DNA of 64,000 nucleotides from Scytonema hofmannii PCC 7110 (GTDB lineage: Bacteria > Cyanobacteriota > Cyanobacteriia > Cyanobacteriales > Nostocaceae), in the NCBI RefSeq assembly GCF_000346485.2, contig NZ_KQ976354.1, positions 7,005,269 to 7,069,268 on the forward strand. The letters run 5' to 3'. The position numbers and the translations under genes are program-made. This document shows, in pieces, positions 24,302 through 33,460 of the stretch (positions are counted from its first letter, which is position 1; every line of letters starts with the position of its first letter). A model generated the notes under the pieces. That model did not search any database, had not been told where the DNA came from, and worked only from the letters and a program-made list of their open reading frames with translations.

Positions 24302-27145
24302 ATGTTGCCCCCTCAAAAACCAACAGCAGCCGACCAACATATATTTTCCTTGGGGCGCGTCCTCCAAAGCCTCAGGGAAGAGAACGATGTTGAGGTTTTA
24401 ATCCAAACCACTATCTCGTACCTGAAAGAGCAGTTTGACTATAGGTTGGTGTGGATTGCTCTTTACGATCGCCTGAACCACATCTTATTTGGCAAAGGAG
24501 GTTTTTCGCCTGTCGCGGATAGTAGTTACTTGAGACAGCGAGTTGTACTGAGTCCGGGAGATTTGTTAGAGCAAGTTGTCATTGAGCAACGCCCCATAGG
24601 TGTAGCTGACTTAAAAGCTGAAAATCGAGCCGAACAATGGCAGGGATTTGCAGAAAAATTTAACATACAGGGAACGATTATATTACCAATTCGATACAAA
24701 GATCGCTGTTTGGGTGTTGTGTTGATGGGTTCGGAACGCTGGGGTTATATGCTTGGTGGTGAAGCAAAAGCTCGGCTGATGATGGTTTTGGGGGAACTGG
24801 GGGCAGCACTTTATCAAAGCGAAATTGATTTGCAGCAAAAGCAAACCAAGCGCTTGGACGAGCCATTATTGCGGCTGTTGGAAAGTTTCAGAACTCTGGG
24901 TAACTTGGAGCAAAAACTGGAAGCTGTGGTGCAAGCCACTCATGAATTCGTTTCACCTACCCGGACAAAAATTTACTGGTTCGATCGGGAAAAACGGTAT
25001 TTTTGGCTGCGGTTGAGCGATCGTCATAGCAAGACGCCAGCCGAACAGCAGTCAAGTGGAATTACAGTGCAAGAACTTAACGACTTTTATTATGCACTGT
25101 CAGTCCATCAAATTGTCTTCATTGGGGAGGGACGCAGTTCTTTAAAAAGTGCTTTTACAGTCAAACTGCTGCAACGCTTGAACGTGCGATCGCTTTTGGC
25201 AGCTCCGATTATTTGGCAAAAAGACTTGCTGGGTTTTATGGCAGTTGAAGCCAGAGAAGCTCGAATTTGGTCGGATGTGGAAAAAAATTTCGTTACCGGT
25301 GCAGCTGGGTTGCTTTCGCTTGTAGCACCTACCGAAAGTATGGAAACCACCATCAAACAAGTTCAAAATGATGCTCAACTCACCAGTCAAGTTGCTAAAG
25401 CTATCTGTAAAGATTCTGATACTCTAGAAGCTTTACGTGTTTGTGCGGCAAAAGTCTTGGAACGGTTGGGGGCAGAACGTTTTTTATTACTCGATTTAGA
25501 TGCAGATCGAAATCAATACAAAATTTTATACCAAAGTCAACCCCGAAATCGGAGAAATTTGATATCCGCCCTTGATGCTCTCAAAGAATTGGATTGGCAG
25601 TTATTGCACCATTCATCAGAGGCAGTGGGAATTGAAGATGCTGAGTTCGATTTAAAATTTTATAATTGGCGGTCTGAGTTAGTAGAAAATGGAGTCAATT
25701 CTTTTCTCATTAGTAACTGCACTCAAGGTCGTGCGCCAGAATCTCTTTTACTCGTTACCACTGAAACTCCTCGCTATTGGACATCTCAAGAGAAGGAACT
25801 ACTGCAAGCAGTGAGCCAGCAAATTGGTGTTATTGTTCGTCAATGGCGACTGCATCAAGTGACCGAACAGCAAGAAAAAATATTGCGTAGCTTTCAGCAA
25901 TGCTTCCGGATTTTGGAACGAACTCAGAGTTCTATCCCTCAACCTGCTTATCAGTTTGAACGGGCTGCATTGGAACAAATAGCGTCTGTTCTTGGCTGTC
26001 CTTTAGCATTACTGCTTTCTTGGACAGCCGAACAAGACGTTGCAGAAGTGATACCAGGAGTTATTGCTAACAGTCAATTTGCAATTAATACTGATGTAGC
26101 GATTCCAATTCAGGCCGAACCTATTATCTATTGGGCATTTGCTACAGATGGTTTATTAGCTATCAAAGTAGACGATTTACCCGAACAAACCAGAAAGTGG
26201 CTCAACGGTTCCGGTATTGGTCAGGTTTTAGTGATGGCTTTACGCACCAGTGCAGACTACCAACCCACAGGTGTTGTGTTAATAGCAGACCATGCAGAAC
26301 GTCAGTGGTCAGAACAAAGCCTCACTGCCTTAGAATCTTTGATTTGTCAGTTTGCTTGGTCGCGTTGGCATTTGCATATCACGCAAATTCTCCAATCCAC
26401 AACTAACAATCTCCAACAACTGAATTGGTACAAGCACCGTCGTTTGGAGGAAATGCAAAGAACTATCGTACTTTTACTTAGCCAAATGTATGATTTGTGT
26501 ACTCCTACTAACGAACTGATTCACACTCGCCATCTACAGTTATTGCGTCAGATGGAGACAGTGACAGGCGCGATGACAACCATGCTCAAACTCGAGCAGT
26601 GGCAAGTCTGTGTTAGCAAAGAAACTTTACCAATAGCTAGTTTACTCAAGCGATCGCTCGAACGAGTAGAAATCTTGCTCAAACAACAAAAGCTGTGGGT
26701 AGGCGTGCATGGTTTAGGGCAACCGATTGACAGCACAGAAAAAACTTATTCTACTTTATATAACTCTTCTGACGGGTCTAAAACCCAAGCCATGACGATC
26801 GTTGGCGACATAGTAAAAATTGAATTAGTTCTATATGAATTGTTAATGAACGCTTGTCGTCGTTCGGTAGGTGGCGGAAGAATTGACATTTGGTGTCGCC
26901 GCATGGACGAGGAGTTGCTAGAGATATCAGTGACAGATAATGGTACTATTGAAGCTAAACTTTTAGAAGAATTACATCAAGATGCACCCAAGAAAGTGCT
27001 ATCTCCCTCCAGTCTCAGTCAACCACCAGGTTTACACTTGTTAATCTGTCAAAATCTCATGCAACTCATGGGAGGCGAACTGCATTTTTATCAGTTACCA
27101 GATGGTCGGGTTGTGAGCCGATTGTTATTGCCTTTAGCTAGTTAA
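24302..27145 (+). CDS. Multi-GAF sensor with a histidine-kinase-like ATPase domain
   Basis: A 947-residue cytosolic sensor. About four GAF-like domains follow one another (roughly 30-180, 200-345, 365-515, 545-700), with the usual ILPIRYKDRCLGVVLM and LAAPIIWQKDLLGFMAVE patterns. The C-terminus is a HATPase_c domain with N box ELLMNACRRS, a G1-like VTDNG and a weak G2 region (PPGLHLLICQNLMQLMGGEL). A dimerisation helix contains KHRRLEEMQR, where the His could be phosphorylated, but a canonical H box is not evident. No cysteine in a typical bilin motif was noticed. Partner regulator unknown. Confidence 0.75.
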   Translation: MLPPQKPTAADQHIFSLGRVLQSLREENDVEVLIQTTISYLKEQFDYRLVWIALYDRLNHILFGKGGFSPVADSSYLRQRVVLSPGDLLEQVVIEQRPIGVADLKAENRAEQWQGFAEKFNIQGTIILPIRYKDRCLGVVLMGSERWGYMLGGEAKARLMMVLGELGAALYQSEIDLQQKQTKRLDEPLLRLLESFRTLGNLEQKLEAVVQATHEFVSPTRTKIYWFDREKRYFWLRLSDRHSKTPAEQQSSGITVQELNDFYYALSVHQIVFIGEGRSSLKSAFTVKLLQRLNVRSLLAAPIIWQKDLLGFMAVEAREARIWSDVEKNFVTGAAGLLSLVAPTESMETTIKQVQNDAQLTSQVAKAICKDSDTLEALRVCAAKVLERLGAERFLLLDLDADRNQYKILYQSQPRNRRNLISALDALKELDWQLLHHSSEAVGIEDAEFDLKFYNWRSELVENGVNSFLISNCTQGRAPESLLLVTTETPRYWTSQEKELLQAVSQQIGVIVRQWRLHQVTEQQEKILRSFQQCFRILERTQSSIPQPAYQFERAALEQIASVLGCPLALLLSWTAEQDVAEVIPGVIANSQFAINTDVAIPIQAEPIIYWAFATDGLLAIKVDDLPEQTRKWLNGSGIGQVLVMALRTSADYQPTGVVLIADHAERQWSEQSLTALESLICQFAWSRWHLHITQILQSTTNNLQQLNWYKHRRLEEMQRTIVLLLSQMYDLCTPTNELIHTRHLQLLRQMETVTGAMTTMLKLEQWQVCVSKETLPIASLLKRSLERVEILLKQQKLWVGVHGLGQPIDSTEKTYSTLYNSSDGSKTQAMTIVGDIVKIELVLYELLMNACRRSVGGGRIDIWCRRMDEELLEISVTDNGTIEAKLLEELHQDAPKKVLSPSSLSQPPGLHLLICQNLMQLMGGELHFYQLPDGRVVSRLLLPLAS

Positions 27146-27151
27146 GTAGTC

Positions 27152-27175
27152 ACCCGGACAAATTATCAACCGGGT
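27152..27175. terminator. Hairpin after the GAF sensor gene
   Basis: ACCCGG (27152-27157) pairs with CCGGGT (27170-27175) across a 12-base loop, 7 bp after the stop. It lacks a U run, so it may be a weak terminator or a stabilising 3' hairpin. Between here and the next gene (27406) the DNA is AT-rich; TATAAT at 27353-27358 could be a -10 box for the DUF2256 gene. Confidence 0.4.
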
Positions 27176-27405
27176 AATAAATTTCTAATTTGTGCTTTTT
27201 AAGACTTTTTTGAGCCTAAACTATACGCATATTTGCTTAATGATAAGCTTAAAATAATACAACTTAAGTTAGAACATTTTTTCCTTTGGTTATGGTAAAA
27301 CAAACGCCACAATCAGTTACCCAAATTACCATACCGTTGTAACAAATGCGGTTATAATGTACATCCAAATCTCAAAATTCAAACTCAAATCAGCACCGTA
27401 TTGAT

Positions 27406-27567
27406 ATGGGACGTGCTCGTTCTAAATCGGACTTGCCTACAAAAATGTGTCCGGTATGTCAACGCCCTTTCACCTGGCGCAAGAAATGGGCTGATTGCTG
27501 GGATGAAGTCAAATACTGCTCGGAAAGATGCCGTCGTCGTCGTTCTGAAGCACAAGGTACGGAGTAA
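27406..27567 (+). CDS. DUF2256 small zinc-ribbon-like protein
   Basis: A 53-residue basic protein, MGRARSKSDLPTKMCPVCQR onward, with five cysteines: Cys15, Cys18, Cys31, Cys38 and Cys42. The CPVC ... CSERC spacing with FTWRKKW between is the DUF2256 signature and suggests a zinc-binding nucleic-acid or redox protein. Function is unknown. It ends 12 bp before the isoaspartyl peptidase start, so the two are probably cotranscribed. Confidence 0.8.
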   Translation: MGRARSKSDLPTKMCPVCQRPFTWRKKWADCWDEVKYCSERCRRRRSEAQGTE

Positions 27568-27579
27568 ATACATAAAGAG

Positions 27580-28533
27580 ATGGATATACAGGTGCAACCT
27601 AAATTAATTATTCATGGAGGGGCGGGAGCTTCTCTGAAGGGTAAAGGAGGATTAGACGCAGTCCGCCGATCGCTCCATAAAATAGTGGAGGAAGTTTACG
27701 CTCTTCTCCTATCTGGAGAAAGTGCTAAAGAAGCGGTAGTTAAGGGCTGTCAACTGTTGGAGGATGAACCCCGCTTTAATGCCGGAACTGGTTCTGTATT
27801 GCAATCAGACGGTCAAATCCGTATGAGTGCTTCTCTCATGGATGGTGCTTGCCAAAGTTTTAGTGGCGTGATTAATGTATCGCGGGTGAAAAATCCTATC
27901 GATTTGGCGCTTGCTCTCCAAAGTTCTCCCGATCGCGTATTGTCTGATTATGGTGCTGCTGAATTAGCACGAGAATTACAAGTTCCGAGCTATAACGGCT
28001 TAACTGAATTGCGGTTACAAGAATGGATCCAGGAACGTCAAGATAATTTTAAAAGAGCAATGGCTGGGGTCATTGCTGAAGAAGAATTGCTAGAAACTAG
28101 CAGTGCTCGACGCGGTACCATTGGTGTAGTAGCTTTAGATACTCAAGGTAAGCTAGCAGTAGGTACCTCTACGGGTGGAAAAGGATTTGAGCGCATTGGT
28201 CGGGTCAGCGATTCTGCAATGCCTGCAGGCAATTACGCTACAAAATTTGCTGCTGTTAGTTGTACTGGTATCGGAGAGGATATCATGGATGAGTGTTTGG
28301 CACCACGGATTGTAGTACGCGTTACTGATGGAATGCCGCTTTCTGAAGCAATGCAGCGCTCCTTTACAGAAGCAAGCGAAAACCACCGAGATTTTGGAGC
28401 GATCGCCATTGATGCGAGTGGGGCAATAGGGTGGGGCAAAACCTGCCCAACTCTTTTGGCTGCATTTCATAACGGCGAGGAGATTGGCGATACTTTGGAA
28501 ATACCCGGTGGTACAAAAGTAGGCGTGTTTTAA
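27580..28533 (+). CDS. iaaA: Isoaspartyl peptidase / L-asparaginase (plant type)
   Basis: Ntn-hydrolase that self-cleaves into two chains and hydrolyses isoaspartyl dipeptides and asparagine. The cleavage and nucleophile site is Thr180 in ARRGTIGVVALD. Substrate-loop motifs are present: IHGGAGA near the start, FNAGTGSVL (67-75), GRVSDSAMPAGNYA, and TGIGEDIM. In cyanobacteria this enzyme also degrades the beta-aspartyl-arginine released from cyanophycin. Length 317 is normal. Start ATG 27580 lies 12 bp after the DUF2256 stop. Confidence 0.9.
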   Translation: MDIQVQPKLIIHGGAGASLKGKGGLDAVRRSLHKIVEEVYALLLSGESAKEAVVKGCQLLEDEPRFNAGTGSVLQSDGQIRMSASLMDGACQSFSGVINVSRVKNPIDLALALQSSPDRVLSDYGAAELARELQVPSYNGLTELRLQEWIQERQDNFKRAMAGVIAEEELLETSSARRGTIGVVALDTQGKLAVGTSTGGKGFERIGRVSDSAMPAGNYATKFAAVSCTGIGEDIMDECLAPRIVVRVTDGMPLSEAMQRSFTEASENHRDFGAIAIDASGAIGWGKTCPTLLAAFHNGEEIGDTLEIPGGTKVGVF

Positions 28534-28580
28534 GGATAAATTATGAAGGTATTTTTTACTTTATTCATCGCGCTCAGAAT

Positions 28581-28601
28581 CCCTGTGGCTTTAGCCCAGG
28601 G
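28581..28601. terminator. Hairpin between convergent iaaA and glmU
   Basis: CCCTG-T-GGC-TTTA-GCC-CAGGG folds into an 8-bp hairpin with one bulged base (CCCTGTGGCTTTAGCCCAGGG overall, 21 nt, given here in parts). It lies just past the iaaA stop and 7 bp before the glmU stop, so it could act for both. Confidence 0.4.
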
Positions 28602-28607
28602 AGTTAG

Positions 28608-29975
28608 TCAACCTTCTCCATCCTTGTGACTTTGCAAACGCCAACCCGGTTTCTCTACCTGGCGAGCACGGGCAATTACCAGACAATCATCAGGGACATC
28701 TTTTGTAACAGCAGAGCCGGCTGCTATGTAAACGTCATTTCCTATTGATAAAGGAGCAACTAAAACGCTATTTGCTCCGGTTTTTGTGCGATCGCCAATT
28801 GTGGTTGGGTGTTTTTTCACTCCGTCATAATTGGCGGTAATTGTTCCCGCACCAATATTGACTCGGGTTCCTGCAGTAGTATCACCTAAGTATGATAGGT
28901 GGGCTGCATTGGAATGGTCGCCTAGGGTGGTATTTTTTAGTTCTACAAAATTTCCGATTCGGCACTTAGCACCCACGACAACATTACCGCGTAAATGAGC
29001 ATAGGGCCCGACTGTGGTTCCTGAATGTATGATACTATTTGTTACTACAGAATATTGAATAGTGACGTTTTCACCGATTTGGCTATTTTCAATCAAACTT
29101 CCCGGTCCAATGCGACTTCCTGTGTGAATAACCGTACTCCCTCTTAGGTGAGTTTGAGGTTCAATAATTACATCTGGCTGTAATTCTACGGTGTCGTCAA
29201 TTGTAATACTTGCGGGATCTATGAGCGTGACACCAGCTAACATCCATTTTTCTTTGATTCGCCTTTGCAAAATCTCAGATGCTGTGGCAAGTTGCAGGCG
29301 ATCGTTAATGCCGAGAATTTCCCGATAATCCTCTAAATCCACTGCCATTACTGGCTCAATTTGGCTAACCGCATCAGTAAGATAGTACTCTTTCTGAGAA
29401 TTGTTTGCCTGTAAGTGAGGCAAAATGTTAGCTAAATCCTGCCATCGAAAGCAGTAAATGCCAGCATTAATACGTTGATTCTGCTTTTGATCGGGAGTGC
29501 AATCCCTATCTTCAATAATTTGTTGAACTATATTTTCACTATTACAAAAAACGCGTCCATAGCCCTTAGGATTATCTACCTTTGCTGTCAGTATGGTGGC
29601 AGCGTTTTGGTTTTTAGTGTGAGTTTCCAACAAATTTTCCAGGGTTTCTGTACGCAGCAATGGGACATCACCGTACAGTACTAGTAAATCTCCGGTGTAA
29701 CCTTCTAAATAGGGCAGTAACTGCTGAACTGCATGACCTGTCCCAAGCTGTTCTGTCTGTTCTACAAACTCCAAACTTGGAATTGGCTGTAGGGCTGCCT
29801 TGATTTCTTCCGCTTGATACCCTACTATAACCATCTGCCGAGTCGGCGAAAGCGGTTTTACACTCTCAATAACTTGTTCGATGAGCGATCGCCCACCGAG
29901 GGAATGTAAAACTTTAGGCAGGTTGGATTTCATGCGTGTTCCACGTCCTGCTGCCAAAATTGCTACAACTACCAT
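28608..29975 (-). CDS. glmU: Bifunctional GlmU (uridyltransferase / acetyltransferase)
   Basis: Makes UDP-N-acetylglucosamine for peptidoglycan and lipopolysaccharide. N-terminal pyrophosphorylase: [18 protein letters not shown] (7-24) with the signature GxGTRMxxxxPK, then LGTGHAVQ and LYGDVPLL. C-terminal left-handed beta helix from about residue 250 with hexapeptide repeats ([32 protein letters not shown]) and the acetyl-CoA region [14 protein letters not shown]. At 455 residues it is full length. Confidence 0.93.
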   Translation of the reverse strand: MVVVAILAAGRGTRMKSNLPKVLHSLGGRSLIEQVIESVKPLSPTRQMVIVGYQAEEIKAALQPIPSLEFVEQTEQLGTGHAVQQLLPYLEGYTGDLLVLYGDVPLLRTETLENLLETHTKNQNAATILTAKVDNPKGYGRVFCNSENIVQQIIEDRDCTPDQKQNQRINAGIYCFRWQDLANILPHLQANNSQKEYYLTDAVSQIEPVMAVDLEDYREILGINDRLQLATASEILQRRIKEKWMLAGVTLIDPASITIDDTVELQPDVIIEPQTHLRGSTVIHTGSRIGPGSLIENSQIGENVTIQYSVVTNSIIHSGTTVGPYAHLRGNVVVGAKCRIGNFVELKNTTLGDHSNAAHLSYLGDTTAGTRVNIGAGTITANYDGVKKHPTTIGDRTKTGANSVLVAPLSIGNDVYIAAGSAVTKDVPDDCLVIARARQVEKPGWRLQSHKDGEG

Positions 29976-30044
29976 AATGAATGTGAATTGCTTTGACTGG
30001 CTTGCTTATTCGAGTTTAGACTCACTTAATACCAGCTTACTCAC

Positions 30045-31175
30045 TTAAGACAAGCAATTCTTGCAAGAAATCATGACAAAATCCTCAAACTGCTTCATAA
30101 GTTCGGGGTTTCGCCAACCCTTTTTTGTTTCCTCTGCCATCACTTTGAGGGCTTCTTTTGCGGTAAACGCTTTTTTGTAGGATCTTTCGCTCGTTAAAGC
30201 ATCAAAAATATCAATTATTTGAAAGACCTGTGCTATGCGAGGAATTTGCTCGCCCACCAGCCCATCCGGATAGCCTGAACCGTCCCACCGTTCGTGGTGG
30301 TGTCGGATGAGGGGAACCACACCCCGCATACTGCGTAGTGGCTGGCAAATCTTTTCGCCAATTAAAACGTGCTGCTTCATGATCGTCCATTCTTCAGGAG
30401 TCAGTTTTCCCTGTTTCAGCAGTACAGAATCAGGAATACCCACCTTGCCGATATCATGAAGATAGCCACCCCACATCAAATCTCGAATTTGATTGCGTGT
30501 TAAACTCAGGTACTCACCAAAAGCTTCACCCAATCTCATTAACCGTTCGCAGTGATCTCCGGTGTTGGGATCGCGACTCTCAATGGCTCTGGCAATAGAA
30601 AACAGGACTTGTTCGGCGTGGTCTAAATCTTCATTTAACCGCTTTTGTTGTACGAGAGATTTGACACGGGCTGCTAGTTCTACGCGATCGAATGGTTTGG
30701 TTAGAAAATCGTCTGCACCTACCTCAATTCCCCGAATACGCGATCGCCTATCGTTTAAAGCTGTAATAAAAATCACTGGTATCAGCCTGGTTGCTTCTTC
30801 CTGTTTGAGCAACTGGCAAACTTCAAACCCATCCATTCCTGGCATCATCACATCTAATAGAATCAGGTCTGGTTGTTTTTGCGGTACCAGTTCTATGGCA
30901 GTATAACCGCTATCTGCTTCTATGACTTCGTAGCCTTCCATTGCTAACAGAGCAACAGCTGTCATCCGACTAGCAGCATGGTCATCAACGACTAAAACTT
31001 TAGGTGCATCCGAATCTGTGCCATTCACTGTCCAATATGCGGCTTGTACCGTTCTAGATACTAGTAAATCAAATATAGAATTCACACGAGGGCTTACCCA
31101 AGAAGCAGGAGTTTCCGGCTCTTCAAGCCCGATTTCTTTTATAGGTGAACTTCGCGCATCATCCTTGTTTTGCAA
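30045..31175 (-). CDS. Response regulator with HD-GYP phosphodiesterase domain
   Basis: Two-component output protein that likely hydrolyses cyclic-di-GMP. Receiver domain about residues 58-175: Asp64-Asp65, phosphoacceptor Asp108 in LLDVMMPGMDG, and Lys160. HD-GYP domain about 185-355: His240-Asp241 (HDIGK), HHHERWDGSGYP (292-303) and DIFDALTSERSYKKA. The start is a TTG at 31175. An insertion sequence ends 23 bp upstream and has cut the gene from its promoter (see 32897-32925), so expression may be lost or altered. Confidence 0.85.
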   Translation of the reverse strand: MQNKDDARSSPIKEIGLEEPETPASWVSPRVNSIFDLLVSRTVQAAYWTVNGTDSDAPKVLVVDDHAASRMTAVALLAMEGYEVIEADSGYTAIELVPQKQPDLILLDVMMPGMDGFEVCQLLKQEEATRLIPVIFITALNDRRSRIRGIEVGADDFLTKPFDRVELAARVKSLVQQKRLNEDLDHAEQVLFSIARAIESRDPNTGDHCERLMRLGEAFGEYLSLTRNQIRDLMWGGYLHDIGKVGIPDSVLLKQGKLTPEEWTIMKQHVLIGEKICQPLRSMRGVVPLIRHHHERWDGSGYPDGLVGEQIPRIAQVFQIIDIFDALTSERSYKKAFTAKEALKVMAEETKKGWRNPELMKQFEDFVMISCKNCLS

Positions 31176-31192
31176 AGACGATGTATGATTTG

Positions 31193-31198
31193 TAACTA
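31193..31198. repeat. Target-site duplication, left (TAACTA)
   Basis: TAACTA at 31193-31198 is repeated at 32895-32900 on the far side of the element. Six-base direct repeat produced on insertion. Confidence 0.85.
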
Positions 31199-32894
31199 GG
31201 GCTTGCTGAAAAAGTCAGAAAACAGCAAGATAAGAATTGATTAGTTACTCAACAAGGGTCTAATATAAGCAGATGCTATCTATGATTTAAGGACTGATTA
31301 TTTTCAATAATAGTAAATGGGGAAAAAGGTGTAGTTTTAAAAAATAGACATAAAAAAGCATAAAATAGCCGCGAGAGCTGAGTAGAAAGATTCATCACTA
31401 AAAAAGTAATAGCAATTGCAGTTTCAGAAGTATGAGCAAGTTTCGTCATCACGCGATTGAGGCTAAATCTTCTTTTCCCCTGTCCAAATTTTCCCTCAAT
31501 ACAATTACGAATTCTCTCAGATTCTAAATCTTGTTTCTTTTTTTCTTTACTAACATTAGCTGGGGGTCTTCCTAAAGGAGGTCCGCTCATTATAATACCT
31601 CTTTCTTTACACCAAGCTCGGTTCTCTCTTGTGCGATAAATTTTATCAACATGAACAGATTCTGGATAGTACCCTGTGTAATTTTTAAAGGCTTCTACTT
31701 GAGCTTTTAAGTCTCCTGATTCATTAAAATTATCCCAACTTATATGGTCTAAAAATATATATCCTTCAAAGCAACTAGCAGACAATTTTGCCCCAAATTC
31801 TACCGATTTACCAGCTTTCCCTCGGACAATTGGACGGATATGTGGTTGGGTTAAACTGACAATGCGGTCGTCAATACTCTGTTTTTTATTTTCATACAAC
31901 CAGAGTTGTTGACGGTAGACTTCTGCAACTACAAGCAACATCTTATATTGTCTGTGACTTAAATCTTCCAGAGAGGCTCCTGAAATAATTAGCTGTTCAA
32001 TATGAGATAAGTTTCTTTTGATATATTGAAGTTGTTTTCTAATTGCTTTTCTCCTGTCTTTTTGGGAAACGCGACGTTTTTTAGCGACTGCTAGATAATC
32101 CTTTCTAGCCCTCTCTCTATAGGTTCTTGGTTTTTTCTCTAATTGACCCAAAGTCTGTTCGTAAAGTAAGTCTATAATTTTCTCTGTCTGTTTTCTTGCT
32201 TGATTGAGTAGCTCTAAATCTGTCGGATAGCTGATATCACCCGGAGCACAAGTTGCATCTATTATTAATTTTCCCCGATTTTTGGGTGTCTCACCTTCTT
32301 CTTCTGGTGATTCTGTTTTTTTTTCAGATAGTTTAGAAGATGTTGCTTCTAGCATCTTCTTCACCATTTCTTGATTCACTTTGTTAACAAGCTCCACACT
32401 AATTCTTTCCCGAAAATGTACCAACATTGATGCATCAAATGGAGCTTCATTACTATAATATGACATTCCTATAAAGTACTGTAGATAAGGATTTTCTTTA
32501 ATTTGCTCTACTGTTTCTCTATCGCTTATCCCCAACTTTTCTTTGATTATTAATGCCCCTAATGCCATCCGAAAAGATTTGGCAGGTGCTCCCATCTCTA
32601 CTGAGAAAAATGAAGAATATTCTTCTTCAAATTCTGTCCAAGGAATGAAAGCAGCCATCATTACCCAACGATTATCTTCTGATAACTTGCCCTCGAACGG
32701 GAGTTCAAAGTTTTCAGTTGGGATTGAAGTTTGTCCCTGTTTTCGGTACATGGTTACTAACAGCATACTTGATGCTGCCGCTCGCAGTGATGCAAGCATT
32801 TTTGGCTATTCTACCCTCCTCTCTTGCACCTGAATATACTTCTATAGTCTGAGAATTTAGAGACTGTCTCCTTTTTTTCTTTTTCAGCAAGCCC
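31199..32894 (-). mobile_element. Insertion sequence copy 1 (IS5/IS1182-like), 1696 bp
   Basis: Terminal inverted repeats GGGCTTGCTGAAAAAG (31199-31214) and CTTTTTCAGCAAGCCC (32879-32894) enclose one transposase gene. Flanked by the 6-bp duplication TAACTA. A second copy of exactly the same length lies at 48104-49799 and encodes an identical 507-residue protein, which argues for recent activity. Inserted in the promoter region of the HD-GYP regulator, with the transposase in the same direction. Confidence 0.92.
31276..32799 (-). CDS. DDE transposase (IS5/IS1182-like), copy 1
   Basis: A 507-residue transposase. The N-terminal DUF772-like region includes FRMALGALIIKEKLGISDRE and YLQYFIGMSYYSNEAPFDAS. 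The DDE residues are likely the Asp in LIIDATCAPGD, the Asp in SVHVDKIYRTREN and the Glu in RNCIEGKFGQGKRRF. A basic, coiled insert (RARKDYLAVAKKRRVSQKDR) lies between the first two. The start at 32799 may be replaced in vivo by the internal Met at MYRKQGQ (residue 17). Identical to the copy at 48181-49704. Confidence 0.9.
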   Translation of the reverse strand: MLASLRAAASSMLLVTMYRKQGQTSIPTENFELPFEGKLSEDNRWVMMAAFIPWTEFEEEYSSFFSVEMGAPAKSFRMALGALIIKEKLGISDRETVEQIKENPYLQYFIGMSYYSNEAPFDASMLVHFRERISVELVNKVNQEMVKKMLEATSSKLSEKKTESPEEEGETPKNRGKLIIDATCAPGDISYPTDLELLNQARKQTEKIIDLLYEQTLGQLEKKPRTYRERARKDYLAVAKKRRVSQKDRRKAIRKQLQYIKRNLSHIEQLIISGASLEDLSHRQYKMLLVVAEVYRQQLWLYENKKQSIDDRIVSLTQPHIRPIVRGKAGKSVEFGAKLSASCFEGYIFLDHISWDNFNESGDLKAQVEAFKNYTGYYPESVHVDKIYRTRENRAWCKERGIIMSGPPLGRPPANVSKEKKKQDLESERIRNCIEGKFGQGKRRFSLNRVMTKLAHTSETAIAITFLVMNLSTQLSRLFYAFLCLFFKTTPFSPFTIIENNQSLNHR

Positions 32895-32896
32895 TA

Positions 32897-32925
32897 ACTA
32901 TAGTATTATTGACTTGATTTGACAA
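32897..32925 (-). promoter_or_regulatory. Promoter of the HD-GYP gene, cut by the insertion sequence
   Basis: On the minus strand TTGTCA (32920-32925) and TATAGT (32897-32902) are 17 bp apart. The -10 box overlaps the target duplication (32895-32900), so the insertion sequence entered right after it. Before insertion this promoter would have started just upstream of the HD-GYP TTG codon; now its start point falls inside the element and reads towards the transposase. Confidence 0.55.
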
Positions 32926-33460
32926 GTTCGACTCACTAACAATTCCTTGGGTAGAGCCTGTAAACTTGGATTTCCATTGAACCACAAGGGTACTCCAATT
33001 TCAAAATAGTTAACAGTGACGGCTATTAAAAACAATTTTACTTTTGATCAGCATTTATATGCTAGCAAAACACGTTTTTTTTATAAATAGCATAAATCTT
33101 TCAATCTTTTTTAAGATATTAGAAATGATGCTATGTTCTTTCTTTCCTATATCTCCAGTATGAGCAATTCTTGGTTGAGTTAAATCGGGTTTTTTACGGA
33201 GATTTCTTAGCATGATATTAAAAGAAGAATGTTGCTGAAGCTCCAATCTATATTAAAATTGAGTATCGGTATTTTAAAGATTTGACTTCAAAGTAAGTAT
33301 TTACCCATTTTTGTCACCAAATTTACAATAACTATAAAAACCATGTCAGTTTTTTTACTTTCAAAGGCATATTAACAGACCATTTAGTATTGAAAGTTAC
33401 AGAAATTTGATTCCATAACTAAAGTCAATACCCCTATAGTAAGAAATTTTACACCATTTT
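32903..33460. other. Intergenic region with weak reading-frame traces
   Basis: About 560 bp without an accepted gene. On the minus strand a 63-codon frame (33055-33246, MELQQHSSFNIMLRNLRKKP onward) and a start-less frame (about 32900-33045, containing EIGVPLWFNGNPSLQALPKE) read as protein-like sequence. I recognise neither. They may be remnants of an older gene or transposon, or chance. Confidence 0.35.

Noticed and set aside
33055-33246. 63-codon minus-strand ORF as a real gene
   Set aside because: No recognisable family, no ribosome site, and AT-rich composition; kept only as a trace in the intergenic entry.
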